Shown here one piece after another: positions 16,551-24,859 of a stretch of 64,000 nucleotides of DNA (its first letter is position 1; every line of letters starts with the position of its first letter). The position numbers and the translations under genes were made by a program. Source of the stretch: Sphingobacterium sp. lm-10 (GTDB lineage Bacteria; Bacteroidota; Bacteroidia; Sphingobacteriales; Sphingobacteriaceae); NCBI RefSeq assembly GCF_023554555.1, contig NZ_JAMJWC010000002.1:558001-622000 (forward strand). Direction: 5' to 3'. The notes under the pieces are model-generated. The model was not told where the DNA came from. It saw only the letters and a list, made by a program, of their open reading frames with translations, and ran no database searches.

Positions 16551-16581
16551 AAAAAAAGGAGACACCTCTCAGCATCTCCTT
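16551..16581 (-). terminator. Terminator downstream of the nitroreductase
   Basis: Read on the minus strand: stem AAGGAGA (16575-16581 side) and TCTCCTT (16556-16562 side), then a run of seven T. Confidence 0.65.
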
Positions 16582-16606
16582 CTCTCACTTTATCATCAGC
16601 TTAAAA
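16553..16606. repeat. Degenerate direct repeat, copy B
   Basis: The partner of 15357-15406. It includes the nitroreductase terminator hairpin and the shared TCTCAGCATC and ATCAGCTTAAA blocks. Confidence 0.5.
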
Positions 16607-16630
16607 CTTCAAGCTGCTTTTATTAATACC

Positions 16631-17203
16631 CTACTCTTCCCAACGTACTTTCTCCGCAATAGGAGAGCGCACGGGTTCGCGGTCGTGGTTGGTATCCGCG
16701 TAACCAAGGTAGAATAAGCCAATACATTTTTGCTTCTCTTCTAGCTGTAGAAAATCTGCCATGTGGTTGATCAAACCAGGAGAAGCCCAGTAACCACCGA
16801 TGCCGATGGAGTGACCAGCCAACCAAAGGTTTTGCACGGCACAGGCCGTTGCTGCCAATTCTTCCCACTCAGGCAATTCACCGGTGTAATTCACGATGAT
16901 AGCAATCGCTACCTGTGTAGTCGTCGCTTTCTTCGCCATATTTTGCTCGGTAGCTTCCGTGTATTTCTCTGCAGGAGTTACCTGTTTGTACACACGCGCC
17001 AGCTCTCCGCCTAAGCGCTCTAATCCGGCACCTTTAAATACCACAAAACGCCAAGGTTGTGTTCTCTTGTGTGTAGGAGCAGCATTCGCCGCTTCTAGCA
17101 ACAGCTCAATATCTTCGCGGCTTACTTCTTTATCTAAAAAACTCGGTTGCATCAACGATCTTCTGTGTTGGATCGTTTGCAATACGTCATTGGTCTTGCT
17201 CAT
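16631..17203 (-). CDS. Nitroreductase family protein (YdjA-like)
   Basis: A 190-residue FMN-dependent nitroreductase-fold protein. The N-terminal QHRRSLMQPSFLDKEVSRED followed by LLLEAANAAPTHKRTQPWRF is the FMN-phosphate-binding start of the family, in its short single-domain YdjA-like version. The C-terminal GIGGYWASPGLINH and GLFYLGYAD complete the fold. It would be a soluble, dimeric NAD(P)H-dependent oxidoreductase; the physiological substrate is unknown. It is monocistronic, with a terminator after it. Confidence 0.9.
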   Translation of the reverse strand: MSKTNDVLQTIQHRRSLMQPSFLDKEVSREDIELLLEAANAAPTHKRTQPWRFVVFKGAGLERLGGELARVYKQVTPAEKYTEATEQNMAKKATTTQVAIAIIVNYTGELPEWEELAATACAVQNLWLAGHSIGIGGYWASPGLINHMADFLQLEEKQKCIGLFYLGYADTNHDREPVRSPIAEKVRWEE

Positions 17204-17301
17204 AGTCTGTCTTTTTATTCAGTAGTATTTTTGTAAGGCCGTCGCCTGATTAATCATGCGCGTCTCCTAGTCCATGTATTATTATGTATAACGGAAAGCC
17301 A

Positions 17302-18555
17302 TTATGCACGCTCTTCCCAAAGCGCGGCGATGTGTAAGATGGTTTTCACGGCTTTCTCCATATCCTGGCGCGATACCCATTCCTGCTTGCCATGAAAAGC
17401 GTGTCCGCCAGCGAATACATTCGGGCACGGCAATCCCATAAAAGATAAGCGAGAACCATCCGTTCCGCCACGGATACTGCGACGCTCCGGCTCCATGCCT
17501 GCGCGACGAATAGCCTCTATACCTATCTCCATAATCTCCGGATGCTGATCCAGCACTTCTTTCATGTTGCGGTACTGCTCTTGTACCTCGATGTGGTAGG
17601 TGGATTTCGGATAATTGGCAATTACTGTTTTTACAATATTTTCCACCTCTTTTTGGTGGTTATCCAACAAAGCCGTATTGTGGTCGCGGATAATGAATTC
17701 TATTGTCGCCTCTTCTACCGTACCTGAAATTCGGTTAGGATGTACAAAACCTTCTTTTCCACGCGTCGTTTCCGGCGATAAACGATCGGTCGGCAATGCT
17801 GCTACAATATCTGTGGAAATCTTTACCGCACTTTGCATCTTCTCTTTGGCGAAGCCAGGATGTACCGATACGCCTTGAATCGTGACCGTTAAGGCATTTG
17901 CGCTAAAGGTTTCATCTTCGATGGTGCCTGCGCGTTCGCCATCCATCGTGTAGCCAAAGTCTGCTCCGAGCTTTTTCATGTCTACATGGTTTACACCACG
18001 ACCCACCTCTTCATCGGGGGTAAACAAGATTTTGATCGTCCCGTGTTTAATGTCTGGGTTTTGCATCAGCAAGCGAGCCGCATCCATAATCTCCGCCACA
18101 CCGGCTTTATCATCAGCGCCCAACAAGGTTTTGCCACTAGCGGTGATCACATCGTTGCCAATCTGATTGGCCAAATCGGGGTGCTCGGCAAAACGGATCA
18201 CCACCGAAGGATCGTCTGGCAGTACCAGATCCGTACCTTGATAGTTGGTATGGATCAAAGGCTTTACGTCTGTACCTGAACTGTCCGGCGAAGTGTCTAC
18301 GTGTGAGCAAAAACAAATCACAGGAACGTCTTTTTCGGTAGTGCTTGGAATGGTCGCGTATACATAGCCATGCTCATCGAGATGGGCATCGCTTATACCT
18401 AAATCCAAAAGCTCCTGTACTAATATCCTGCTTAAATCCTTTTGTTTTTCCGTAGAGGGAAAGCTAGTGGAATAAGGGTCAGATTGTGTGTCCACCTGTA
18501 CATAGCGTACAAAGTGGTCGGTGACTTCAAAATTATTTATATCGTTTATGTTCAT
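17302..18555 (-). CDS. pepT: Peptidase T (tripeptide aminopeptidase)
   Basis: A 417-residue M20B metallopeptidase that removes N-terminal residues from tripeptides in the cytoplasm. Zinc ligands and catalytic residues are visible: His85 and Asp87 in CSHVDTSPD, the bridging Asp148 in LLGADDKAG, Glu182/Glu183 in TPDEEVGRG, and the C-terminal histidine in GGHAFHGKQEWVS. The length is normal for PepT. No partner genes are adjacent. Confidence 0.96.
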   Translation of the reverse strand: MNINDINNFEVTDHFVRYVQVDTQSDPYSTSFPSTEKQKDLSRILVQELLDLGISDAHLDEHGYVYATIPSTTEKDVPVICFCSHVDTSPDSSGTDVKPLIHTNYQGTDLVLPDDPSVVIRFAEHPDLANQIGNDVITASGKTLLGADDKAGVAEIMDAARLLMQNPDIKHGTIKILFTPDEEVGRGVNHVDMKKLGADFGYTMDGERAGTIEDETFSANALTVTIQGVSVHPGFAKEKMQSAVKISTDIVAALPTDRLSPETTRGKEGFVHPNRISGTVEEATIEFIIRDHNTALLDNHQKEVENIVKTVIANYPKSTYHIEVQEQYRNMKEVLDQHPEIMEIGIEAIRRAGMEPERRSIRGGTDGSRLSFMGLPCPNVFAGGHAFHGKQEWVSRQDMEKAVKTILHIAALWEERA

Positions 18556-18720
18556 GCTTTATTTTTTTGCAGGAATAGCGCTATTGGCGCAACATCCTAA
18601 TGCTACTACAGGCATTGTCTAAAATGTTGGATAAGACGTGTCATCGCCATCTCCAAAATTAGGGATTTATTAGCAATATGGGGTTACATCAAACGAATTG
18701 CTCCAATTACTTATTTATAA

Positions 18721-18754
18721 AAAAAGCTGCCAAGAATTATTCAGGCAGCTTTTA
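18721..18754 (-). terminator. Terminator after the GDPD gene
   Basis: Stem AAAGCTGCC/GGCAGCTTT (arms 18724-18732 and 18745-18753), 12-base loop, T-rich on the minus-strand 3' side. Confidence 0.8.
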
Positions 18755-18808
18755 AACTAGTGTCTCGCAATCGGCAAACTATCGCGATTTGTTGAAATAA
18801 AATTCAGA

Positions 18809-19567
18809 TTACTTTACTAATTCCAAAGCCAATTCTGGCTGGTCGGTGGTCAGAAAATCAATTTGCTGATCAATTAAAAATTTCATGTCTTCTTTTTTAT
18901 TGGCCGTCCACGCATTCGTTTTTAAACCCAATGCTTTAAATTCTGCAATCCATGTGGGATTCTTTTGAAATAAACTGTAGTGATAATCCACTCCAGAAAG
19001 TTTAGCGGCTTTAATTTCCTGAGGTGATTTATCTCCGTTGAGATAGTGCACTGGAATGGTCGCATTCAACTCCCGAAACTTTAAGCAAGCATCGTAATCG
19101 AATGAAATAATCTCCACATGTTCTGCGGCTTCCAATTGATCAATTAATGCCAATACCATCGGTACAGCCTCCAGCGTACGGTCTTTCCCCAAGCTATTTG
19201 GCTTTAGCTCCAAAATCAACTTCAAACCTTGCTGCTTAAGGCCAAAGCGTAGGTATTCTTCTAATGTCGGGATATGTTCACCGTTCGGGTGCGTTTTTTT
19301 GCGTAAATCGGCATGTGTAGCTTCAGCGATATCCATACCATAGAAATCTGCATCATGGTTTACCACTAGCTGTCCATCTTTGGTGAGGTGCACATCGAAT
19401 TCAGAACCCCAAACCTGCAGCTCTGCTGCATGCTGCAACGAGGCAATAGAATTTTGAGGAAGTTCGTTCTTTTTCCAGGCTCCACGATGGGCAATTACCT
19501 TGGTTTGCGCCATCGCTGATGATCCAATTACGGTCATGGCGAATATAGATAATAGAAATGCTCTCAT
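18809..19567 (-). CDS. Secreted glycerophosphodiester phosphodiesterase
   Basis: A 252-residue exported enzyme. Residues 1-20 are a signal peptide cleaved after SSAMA. The GDPD active-site set follows: HRGAWKKNELPQNS (His-Arg and the Asn-Ser motif), GSEFDVHLTKDGQLVVNHD (metal-binding Glu, Asp and the second catalytic His), then LILELKPN. It should hydrolyse glycerophosphodiesters in the periplasm, releasing glycerol-3-phosphate. An HD-hydrolase gene lies 51 bases upstream on the same strand and may be cotranscribed. Confidence 0.93.
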   Translation of the reverse strand: MRAFLLSIFAMTVIGSSAMAQTKVIAHRGAWKKNELPQNSIASLQHAAELQVWGSEFDVHLTKDGQLVVNHDADFYGMDIAEATHADLRKKTHPNGEHIPTLEEYLRFGLKQQGLKLILELKPNSLGKDRTLEAVPMVLALIDQLEAAEHVEIISFDYDACLKFRELNATIPVHYLNGDKSPQEIKAAKLSGVDYHYSLFQKNPTWIAEFKALGLKTNAWTANKKEDMKFLIDQQIDFLTTDQPELALELVK

Positions 19568-19618
19568 GTGGCTAATATAACCATCTGATATTAAGAATAG
19601 ATTAAATCGACCACGATA

Positions 19619-20263
19619 CTACGCTTTGCCATCCCATTCTGCATAAAATTGTTGCAAAAATCCTTCCATATACTGGTGCCGTTCGGCGGCGATGCCGCGT
19701 GCAGCCTCGGTATGCATCTTGTTTTTCAGCAGCAGCAACTTCTCGTAAAAATGGTTAATAGTGGGTGCCGTGGTGTTTTTGTATGCTTCTTTGCTTAGGT
19801 TTTGTTGTGCCGGAATCTCGGGATTGTAGATTTCTCGGTTTTTATACCCGCCGTAGTTAAAGGCCCGTGCGATCCCGATAGCTCCGATGGCATCCAGGCG
19901 ATCGGCATCGCGCACGATATGCAATTCGGGAGAATCAAACGTAACCTCGCCTAATGATGCCTTGAAAGACATATTTAAGATGATCTGCTGAACGTGCTCC
20001 ACGACAGCAGTATCTACGCCCTCTTTTGTTAGGAATTCTCCGGCGATGCGCGGCCCGATAGACTCATCGCCTCCGTGAAACTTGCTATCCGCGATATCGT
20101 GCAGTAAGGCCGCCAATTCGCATACCAATCGGTCTGCCGATTCGGTTTCTAAGATAAGCTTTGTATTGTTCCACACGCGAAGAATATGCCACCAATCATG
20201 TCCGGATTCGGCTCCTGCGAGGGTTTCTTTTACAAAAGATGCGGTACGTGCTATAATTTCCAT
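19619..20263 (-). CDS. HD domain phosphohydrolase
   Basis: A 214-residue soluble protein with the HD metal-binding pattern: His in GHDWWHILRVW, the His-Asp pair in LAALLHDIADSKFHG, and the later Asp in HIVRDADRLDAIGAIGIAR. It resembles the YedJ/YpgQ group of HD hydrolases, some of which act on nucleotides. No second domain is present. The substrate is not evident from context. Confidence 0.9.
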   Translation of the reverse strand: MEIIARTASFVKETLAGAESGHDWWHILRVWNNTKLILETESADRLVCELAALLHDIADSKFHGGDESIGPRIAGEFLTKEGVDTAVVEHVQQIILNMSFKASLGEVTFDSPELHIVRDADRLDAIGAIGIARAFNYGGYKNREIYNPEIPAQQNLSKEAYKNTTAPTINHFYEKLLLLKNKMHTEAARGIAAERHQYMEGFLQQFYAEWDGKA

Positions 20264-20316
20264 AAAAAATAATTAAGGAACCGATACTCTTCTTGATAAA
20301 ATATCTGTTCATGAGA

Positions 20317-20344
20317 AACGCCCAAACTCAGGAGCTTGGGCGTT
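20317..20344 (-). terminator. Hairpin downstream of the THUMP methyltransferase
   Basis: 9-bp stem AACGCCCAA (20317-20325) / TTGGGCGTT (20336-20344). The T-run on the minus strand is weak, so termination is probable rather than certain. Confidence 0.55.
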
Positions 20345-20365
20345 ACAAAAATAGAAAGAAGGATG

Positions 20366-21526
20366 TTAATCTTTAGAGCCTTCGTACAATTCGTATTGCA
20401 ATAAGCGGCAATCCAATTTTCCGTTAAAGAACTCGAATCGGCGCGAAGCCTTTAAACCGATTTTTTTAGCTAGGTCCGGATTTCCGGTGAATATATAGCC
20501 TCGGTATCCTTTGCAGGACTGTTTTAGAAAATCGCCGATCCGCTTGTACGTAGCCTCCAATTTAAAATGTGTACCTAGTCGTTCACCATATTCTGGATTA
20601 AACATAATAACACCAGCTTCTTCGGGCACAGTTGTTTTTTCAAAATCGCCTACTTCAAATTGTATAAGGTGCTCTACGCCCGCAGTGCGCGCATTTTGAC
20701 GGGATACTTCCACGGCGTCGGCCGAGATATCTGAAGCGACAATCAGCGGAGTCACGGCTTTATCCGATTGTTCTTTTAGCACACGACGTTCCTGAAAAAA
20801 TACTTCTTCGTCGTACCCTATTAGGTGCATGAACGCATAATTCATACGCAATAATCCAGGTCTGCGGTTTTGTGCAATCAGTGCAGCTTCAATGGCCAAG
20901 GTACCCGATCCGCACATGGGGTTGATAAATGGTGATTTTCCATCCCATTTACTCGCGGCGATGGTGGAATAAGCTAATGCTTCCAACATCGGTGCTTTTC
21001 CGGGAATTTTGCGATAGGCATGTTTAGCTAATGTTTCGCCAGAAGTATCAATAAAGATTTCAGCACGCTCCTCCATCCAGTGCAGGTGGATCACCGCTTT
21101 ATCTAAAGCAGGTCCGGAATTAGGGCGCATTCCTTTTTTATCTTTTATACGATCTACGATCGCGTCTTTTACTTTGACATTGGCAAATAAAGGCGTGGTT
21201 ACCGTCTCATTATGTACATGAGAGGTTACCGTGAAATAGCCATCAAATGGAAGGATTTCTTCCCACGCAATCTGTACCAAGCCATCGTACAGTTCCTTTG
21301 GATCATTTGCTTTGAAAGAACGTAATTGGTACAGCACTTGGCTGGCAGCGCGCAAGTTTAAATTGAGTTTAATACATTCATTGATAGAGGCTTTGATCTC
21401 CACTCCGGTATTAAATGGACGAACTACTTTGAAGCCCAATTCTTCTACTTCTTCTTGTAAATAGGGCGATAATCTTCTGTTGCAGGTAATGATTATCTTG
21501 GCCGGTGTGTTGAAAACTTCCATCAT
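20366..21526 (-). CDS. THUMP-domain class I SAM-dependent RNA methyltransferase (RlmL-like)
   Basis: A 386-residue protein with an N-terminal THUMP RNA-binding region (about 45-160) and a C-terminal Rossmann methyltransferase domain related to the RlmL/TrmG10 guanine-N2 enzymes. Motif I is FINPMCGSGTLAIEAA (200-215); the RNA-contact segment KHAYRKIPGKAP precedes it. The catalytic motif IV, normally NPPY, reads NPEY here (310-313, FNPEYGERLG). It probably methylates a guanine of 23S rRNA; the precise site is inferred from the family only. Two adjacent ATGs are possible starts (21526, 21523). A -7 box lies just 7 bases upstream. Confidence 0.88.
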   Translation of the reverse strand: MMEVFNTPAKIIITCNRRLSPYLQEEVEELGFKVVRPFNTGVEIKASINECIKLNLNLRAASQVLYQLRSFKANDPKELYDGLVQIAWEEILPFDGYFTVTSHVHNETVTTPLFANVKVKDAIVDRIKDKKGMRPNSGPALDKAVIHLHWMEERAEIFIDTSGETLAKHAYRKIPGKAPMLEALAYSTIAASKWDGKSPFINPMCGSGTLAIEAALIAQNRRPGLLRMNYAFMHLIGYDEEVFFQERRVLKEQSDKAVTPLIVASDISADAVEVSRQNARTAGVEHLIQFEVGDFEKTTVPEEAGVIMFNPEYGERLGTHFKLEATYKRIGDFLKQSCKGYRGYIFTGNPDLAKKIGLKASRRFEFFNGKLDCRLLQYELYEGSKD

Positions 21527-21533
21527 ATTTGTG

Positions 21534-21541
21534 CAAAGTTA
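21534..21541 (-). promoter_or_regulatory. -7 box close to the THUMP gene start
   Basis: TAACTTTG on the minus strand, exact TAnnTTTG, ending 7 bases before the first ATG. This implies a leader of only a few nucleotides. Confidence 0.5.
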
Positions 21542-21582
21542 GGGATTCTAAGACGTAAAAAATGTGTAATTTTAGGGTTTAA

Positions 21583-21590
21583 TAATTTTG
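21583..21590 (+). promoter_or_regulatory. -7 box abutting the DUF3127 start
   Basis: TAATTTTG, exact TAnnTTTG, ends 3 bases before the ATG at 21594, so transcription would begin at or next to the start codon. Confidence 0.45.
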
Positions 21591-21593
21591 ACT

Positions 21594-21968
21594 ATGGAAA
21601 TAAGAGGAAAAGTTCACGAAATTGGTGGCATTCAGCAAGTAACGGAGTCGTTTAAGAAGAGAGATTTGATCGTTGCTCATGCGGAGAATCCACAGTTTGT
21701 GGAATACATACGTTTTGAAGCAACACAGGATCGGGTAAATATCTTTGACAACCTGACAGTGGGAGAGGACATTGAGGTATCATTTAATCTACGTGGACGT
21801 CCTTGGACAAATAAAGAAGGGGTTACCACCTACTTCAACTCTTTGGTAGCATGGCGTGTGACGAAATTAGCAGGTACGGCAGCAGCAGCACCGCAGCATA
21901 ATGTAGGTGATATGCCTCCAGTAGATATCTCCTCTTCTGGCTCGGATGATGACGATTTACCATTCTAA
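21594..21968 (+). CDS. DUF3127 protein with SSB-like C-terminal tail
   Basis: A 124-residue protein. The N-terminal 90 residues (MEIRGKVHEIGGIQQVTESF, later DIEVSFNLRGRPW and YFNSLVAWRVTKL) match DUF3127, an OB-fold-like family confined largely to Bacteroidota. A flexible Ala/Ser linker follows, and the protein ends DDDDLPF, the acidic tip used by single-stranded DNA-binding proteins to recruit repair partners. It is divergent from the THUMP methyltransferase with only 67 bases between the genes. A DNA-binding or replication/repair accessory role is inferred, not shown. The ATG at 21594 is preferred over an in-frame TTG at 21588. Confidence 0.85.
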   Translation: MEIRGKVHEIGGIQQVTESFKKRDLIVAHAENPQFVEYIRFEATQDRVNIFDNLTVGEDIEVSFNLRGRPWTNKEGVTTYFNSLVAWRVTKLAGTAAAAPQHNVGDMPPVDISSSGSDDDDLPF

Positions 21969-21983
21969 AGAAAGCTATTTCAT

Positions 21984-22020
21984 AAAAAGGCGAATATCAC
22001 TGGATATTCGCCTTTTTTTT
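21984..22020 (+). terminator. Terminator after DUF3127 gene
   Basis: 15-bp stem with arms 21984-21998 and 22003-22017 around loop ACTG, followed by T residues. Confidence 0.95.
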
Positions 22021-22158
22021 TGTGTGCTTCACCGATCTTTTACCCCGTGTGACCGATTAGACATCCTTTAAGCTAGTTGTAGGCATTATCTTGCATCAAC
22101 ATAAATTTTATACTTGGACATTTACCCAGTATATTTATATAAAATAATAGCAAATAAT

Positions 22159-22941
22159 ATGGGATGGGCAACAAAAAAGAGTAGGGTATGGGAGCTAAGG
22201 CAAATGACTTTGACCTTCCTTTCTATCCTCATGTTTGTACCCTTCTTACACATCCATCCATTTGTGATGATGAGCCAAGCGTCCAAAAGTAAGGTGCGCA
22301 TTTGGTATGTGACGGCGTGGGTGCTGTTGGCAGTAGAAGTGGCGTTGTTTGGTTCTTTAATTTATTTTTTCGGCTCGTTCAGCCGTGGCATGCTGCTCAC
22401 CATTGCCGGATCGTCCGTTTCATACATTGTGGGGAATGGCATGTTGCTGAATCAGGCGAAGCCTTTCTTACAACGATTGGAGCTCGGCGAAGTACGAGAG
22501 CTGAAATGGATTACCAGCCCAAATGGGCAAAAGCGTCAAGAGCTTAAAGCTCCTATGTTAGATACGCCGCAGCTGTTTATTGAGCGATTATTGCACTGGC
22601 GCAAGCAGATTAATAATAAGGTGCTACACCAGGATATAGACAAGATCATCCGTCTCTTTCATTTGATGGAAAAGAAAGACATTCGCGAAGCGGAAAAATT
22701 CCTCGTAAGACATAGTACCGTAGTGAATGTATTGATTCAATACGATGAATTGGAAAATTCGAATCTTCGCAATGCGGTAACGGATAAATCGAAAGAGAAA
22801 CTGGTACACGTGGTGCGGCAGGCCGCAGTAGCGATAGAACAAGAGGTAACCGAGCAGTTTCGGATGGGCATGTTGGAAATATCTGCGGAAACGGATGTGT
22901 ACTTACAAACATTGAAAAGTAGAAATCTATTAAAAGATTAA
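22159..22941 (+). CDS. XpaC-like membrane protein partner of TelA
   Basis: A 260-residue protein with two or three N-terminal membrane spans (about 17-35, 52-72 and 78-95) and a helical cytoplasmic C-terminal domain. That domain (KFLVRHSTVVNVLIQYDELE, later ISAETDVYLQTLKSRNLL) resembles the XpaC (5-bromo-4-chloroindolyl phosphate hydrolysis) family, whose members are regularly encoded beside TelA. I chose the ATG at 22159; an upstream TTG (22114) would add unconserved residues. The following telA gene begins 12 bases later with a strong AAAGGAG. Function is unknown apart from the association with toxic-anion or antimicrobial tolerance. Confidence 0.65.
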   Translation: MGWATKKSRVWELRQMTLTFLSILMFVPFLHIHPFVMMSQASKSKVRIWYVTAWVLLAVEVALFGSLIYFFGSFSRGMLLTIAGSSVSYIVGNGMLLNQAKPFLQRLELGEVRELKWITSPNGQKRQELKAPMLDTPQLFIERLLHWRKQINNKVLHQDIDKIIRLFHLMEKKDIREAEKFLVRHSTVVNVLIQYDELENSNLRNAVTDKSKEKLVHVVRQAAVAIEQEVTEQFRMGMLEISAETDVYLQTLKSRNLLKD

Positions 22942-22953
22942 AGGAGTATAATT

Positions 22954-24066
22954 ATGGCAGAATTGGATTTAGCACAATATGGTGGCGATAGCGAAAAACC
23001 GAAAGACACATCGATGGATCTGTCGGTGAACTTTTCGGAGGAAGAACGCACTAAGATCGCGCAGTACAAGGATAAAATTAACATGACATCAACGATGGAT
23101 ATTATCCAGTTTGGTGTTGGTAGTCAGTCGCAGGTTGGTAACTTTTCCAGCGAAATACTCAAGCAAGTACGTACTAAAGATATGGGTGGTGCTGAAGATA
23201 TTTTGATCAATTTACGATCGGATATCCGATCTTTCGATGAAAATACCCGGAAAAAACCAATGATTCCTTTTTTGGATAACTTGAAAAAGCGAATCACAAG
23301 GATTAAAACGGAATATGCGTCGGTAGAGAAGAACATTCACCAGATCGAGTTGAAGCTGGAAGGCCACTACAAGAATGTGGCAAAAGATGTGGTCATCTTC
23401 GATAAGCTGTTCACCCAAAATCAGCAGTACTTCAAAGACCTTTCTATGCATATTCAGGCAGGTACAGAAAAGTTGCGTGAGGCGCATGAAACCACCTTGC
23501 CCCAGCTAAGACAGGAGGCGGAAAGCAGCAATGATCAGCACAAGATCCAAGAGTATAAAGACATGGAGCAGCATGTCGTCCGTTTTGAACGTAAACTACA
23601 CGATCTGAAGCTAACGCGCATGGTAGTGCTACAAAATGCACCACAGATCCGTATGATCCAGAGCAACAGCAGTGCCCTGATGGAAAAAATTCAATCCAGT
23701 TTGGTGAATACCCTGCCGTTGTGGAAAAATCAAATGGTGCTTACCTTAGGTATTGCGCATTCGCAACGGGCTTTGGAGGCGCAAAAGGCGGTGACCGATG
23801 CGACAAACGAATTACTACGACGTAATAGTGAGATGCTCAAAGAATCCACTATTCAGATTGCGAAAGAGACAGAGCGTGGTATCGTGGATATAGATACGAT
23901 CAAAAAAGCGAATCAGGATATTATCGCTACGATCGATGAGGTGTTGCGTATTCAGCGCGAAGGCCGTGAGAAGCGTAAAGTCGCCGAAGGCGAATTGATA
24001 CAAGCAGAAAACGACTTGAAAGCACATATCTTAAAATCCTCCGACGAAAATCGGTTGATTAATTAA
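22954..24066 (+). CDS. TelA family toxic anion resistance protein
   Basis: A 370-residue, mostly alpha-helical cytoplasmic protein of the TelA/KlaA family. Family features include the N-terminal Q(F/Y)G-type segment MDIIQFGVGSQSQVGNFSSE, the long coiled helices 100-240, and the C-terminal ALEAQKAVTDATNELLRRNS. TelA proteins are linked to tellurite and cell-envelope antimicrobial tolerance, but the mechanism is not established. Together with the XpaC-like gene it forms a two-gene operon closed by a strong terminator. No TerC/TerD genes are nearby. Confidence 0.93.
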   Translation: MAELDLAQYGGDSEKPKDTSMDLSVNFSEEERTKIAQYKDKINMTSTMDIIQFGVGSQSQVGNFSSEILKQVRTKDMGGAEDILINLRSDIRSFDENTRKKPMIPFLDNLKKRITRIKTEYASVEKNIHQIELKLEGHYKNVAKDVVIFDKLFTQNQQYFKDLSMHIQAGTEKLREAHETTLPQLRQEAESSNDQHKIQEYKDMEQHVVRFERKLHDLKLTRMVVLQNAPQIRMIQSNSSALMEKIQSSLVNTLPLWKNQMVLTLGIAHSQRALEAQKAVTDATNELLRRNSEMLKESTIQIAKETERGIVDIDTIKKANQDIIATIDEVLRIQREGREKRKVAEGELIQAENDLKAHILKSSDENRLIN

Positions 24067-24072
24067 GTACAG

Positions 24073-24110
24073 AACTAAAAAGAGCTCCTGATAAGGAGCT
24101 CTTTTTAGTT
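24073..24110. terminator. Bidirectional terminator between telA and the SDR gene
   Basis: Perfect 17-bp inverted repeat (arms 24073-24089 and 24094-24110; AACTAAAAAGAGCTCCT) with a 4-base loop. A and T runs sit on both sides, so it can serve both convergent genes. Confidence 0.93.
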
Positions 24111-24111
24111 G

Positions 24112-24828
24112 TTATGGATTGGTGGACCATAAAGATCCGCTTTTCAGCATCGCTCGGCGCGGTAGTTTTAGGTTGGCCACGATAAGCTCTGCGAAATCTT
24201 CGGGTTGCAATACCTTTTCAGGATCGCCATCCGTTAGCTTCAGTTCTCTAGACATATCACTGGCAATGGTGCTCGGCATCAAGGTGCAGACGCGGATATT
24301 GTGCTTGCGCACTTCCCGCATCAAGGAATCGGCAAAGCCAATCACCCCAAATTTGGAAGCAGAATAAGACGAGCCGGTAGCGGATCCATTCAATCCTGCT
24401 GTTGAGGAAACAATCACGATGTCGCCTTCATTTTTCTCAATAAGATGTGGCAATACCTCTTTGGTGACATAGTAGGTTCCCATCAGGTTGGTATCGATAA
24501 TGCTTTTCCAAGTTTCTACATCCATCTCGATCACAGATCCGAATGCCGCAATACCAGCATTGTTGACAAGAATATCTATGCTGCCAAAATCCTTAAGAAT
24601 GGCAGTGACGCCTTTTTGCACATCGGTATAATTGGCAACGTCGAATACCTGATAGGTCGCTTGCACGCCTAATTCTTTCAATTCAGCAACCACCTGCTTC
24701 AGGTTTTCTTCATTACGACCGGTGATCGCTATATTCACCCCTTCTTTTGCCAACGCGATGGCAGTAGCTTTACCCAAGCCACGCGCTCCGCCTGTAATGA
24801 GGGCTTTTTTTCCTGTTAAATTTTCCAT
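24112..24828 (-). CDS. Short-chain dehydrogenase/reductase (FabG-like)
   Basis: A 238-residue NAD(P)-dependent SDR. It has the cofactor motif TGGARGLGKATA, the NNAG structural motif, and the catalytic Ser-Tyr-Lys (SSTAGLNGSATGSSYSASKF). It resembles 3-ketoacyl-ACP reductases, but its position at the end of the dapD-tsaC-DUF4920-folP operon gives no substrate. A sepiapterin-reductase-like role would suit folP but is only a guess. The ATG is 31 bases after folP. Confidence 0.9.
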   Translation of the reverse strand: MENLTGKKALITGGARGLGKATAIALAKEGVNIAITGRNEENLKQVVAELKELGVQATYQVFDVANYTDVQKGVTAILKDFGSIDILVNNAGIAAFGSVIEMDVETWKSIIDTNLMGTYYVTKEVLPHLIEKNEGDIVIVSSTAGLNGSATGSSYSASKFGVIGFADSLMREVRKHNIRVCTLMPSTIASDMSRELKLTDGDPEKVLQPEDFAELIVANLKLPRRAMLKSGSLWSTNP

Positions 24829-24859
24829 GATAGTTAAAACGTATTGAACTTACTTTTCT

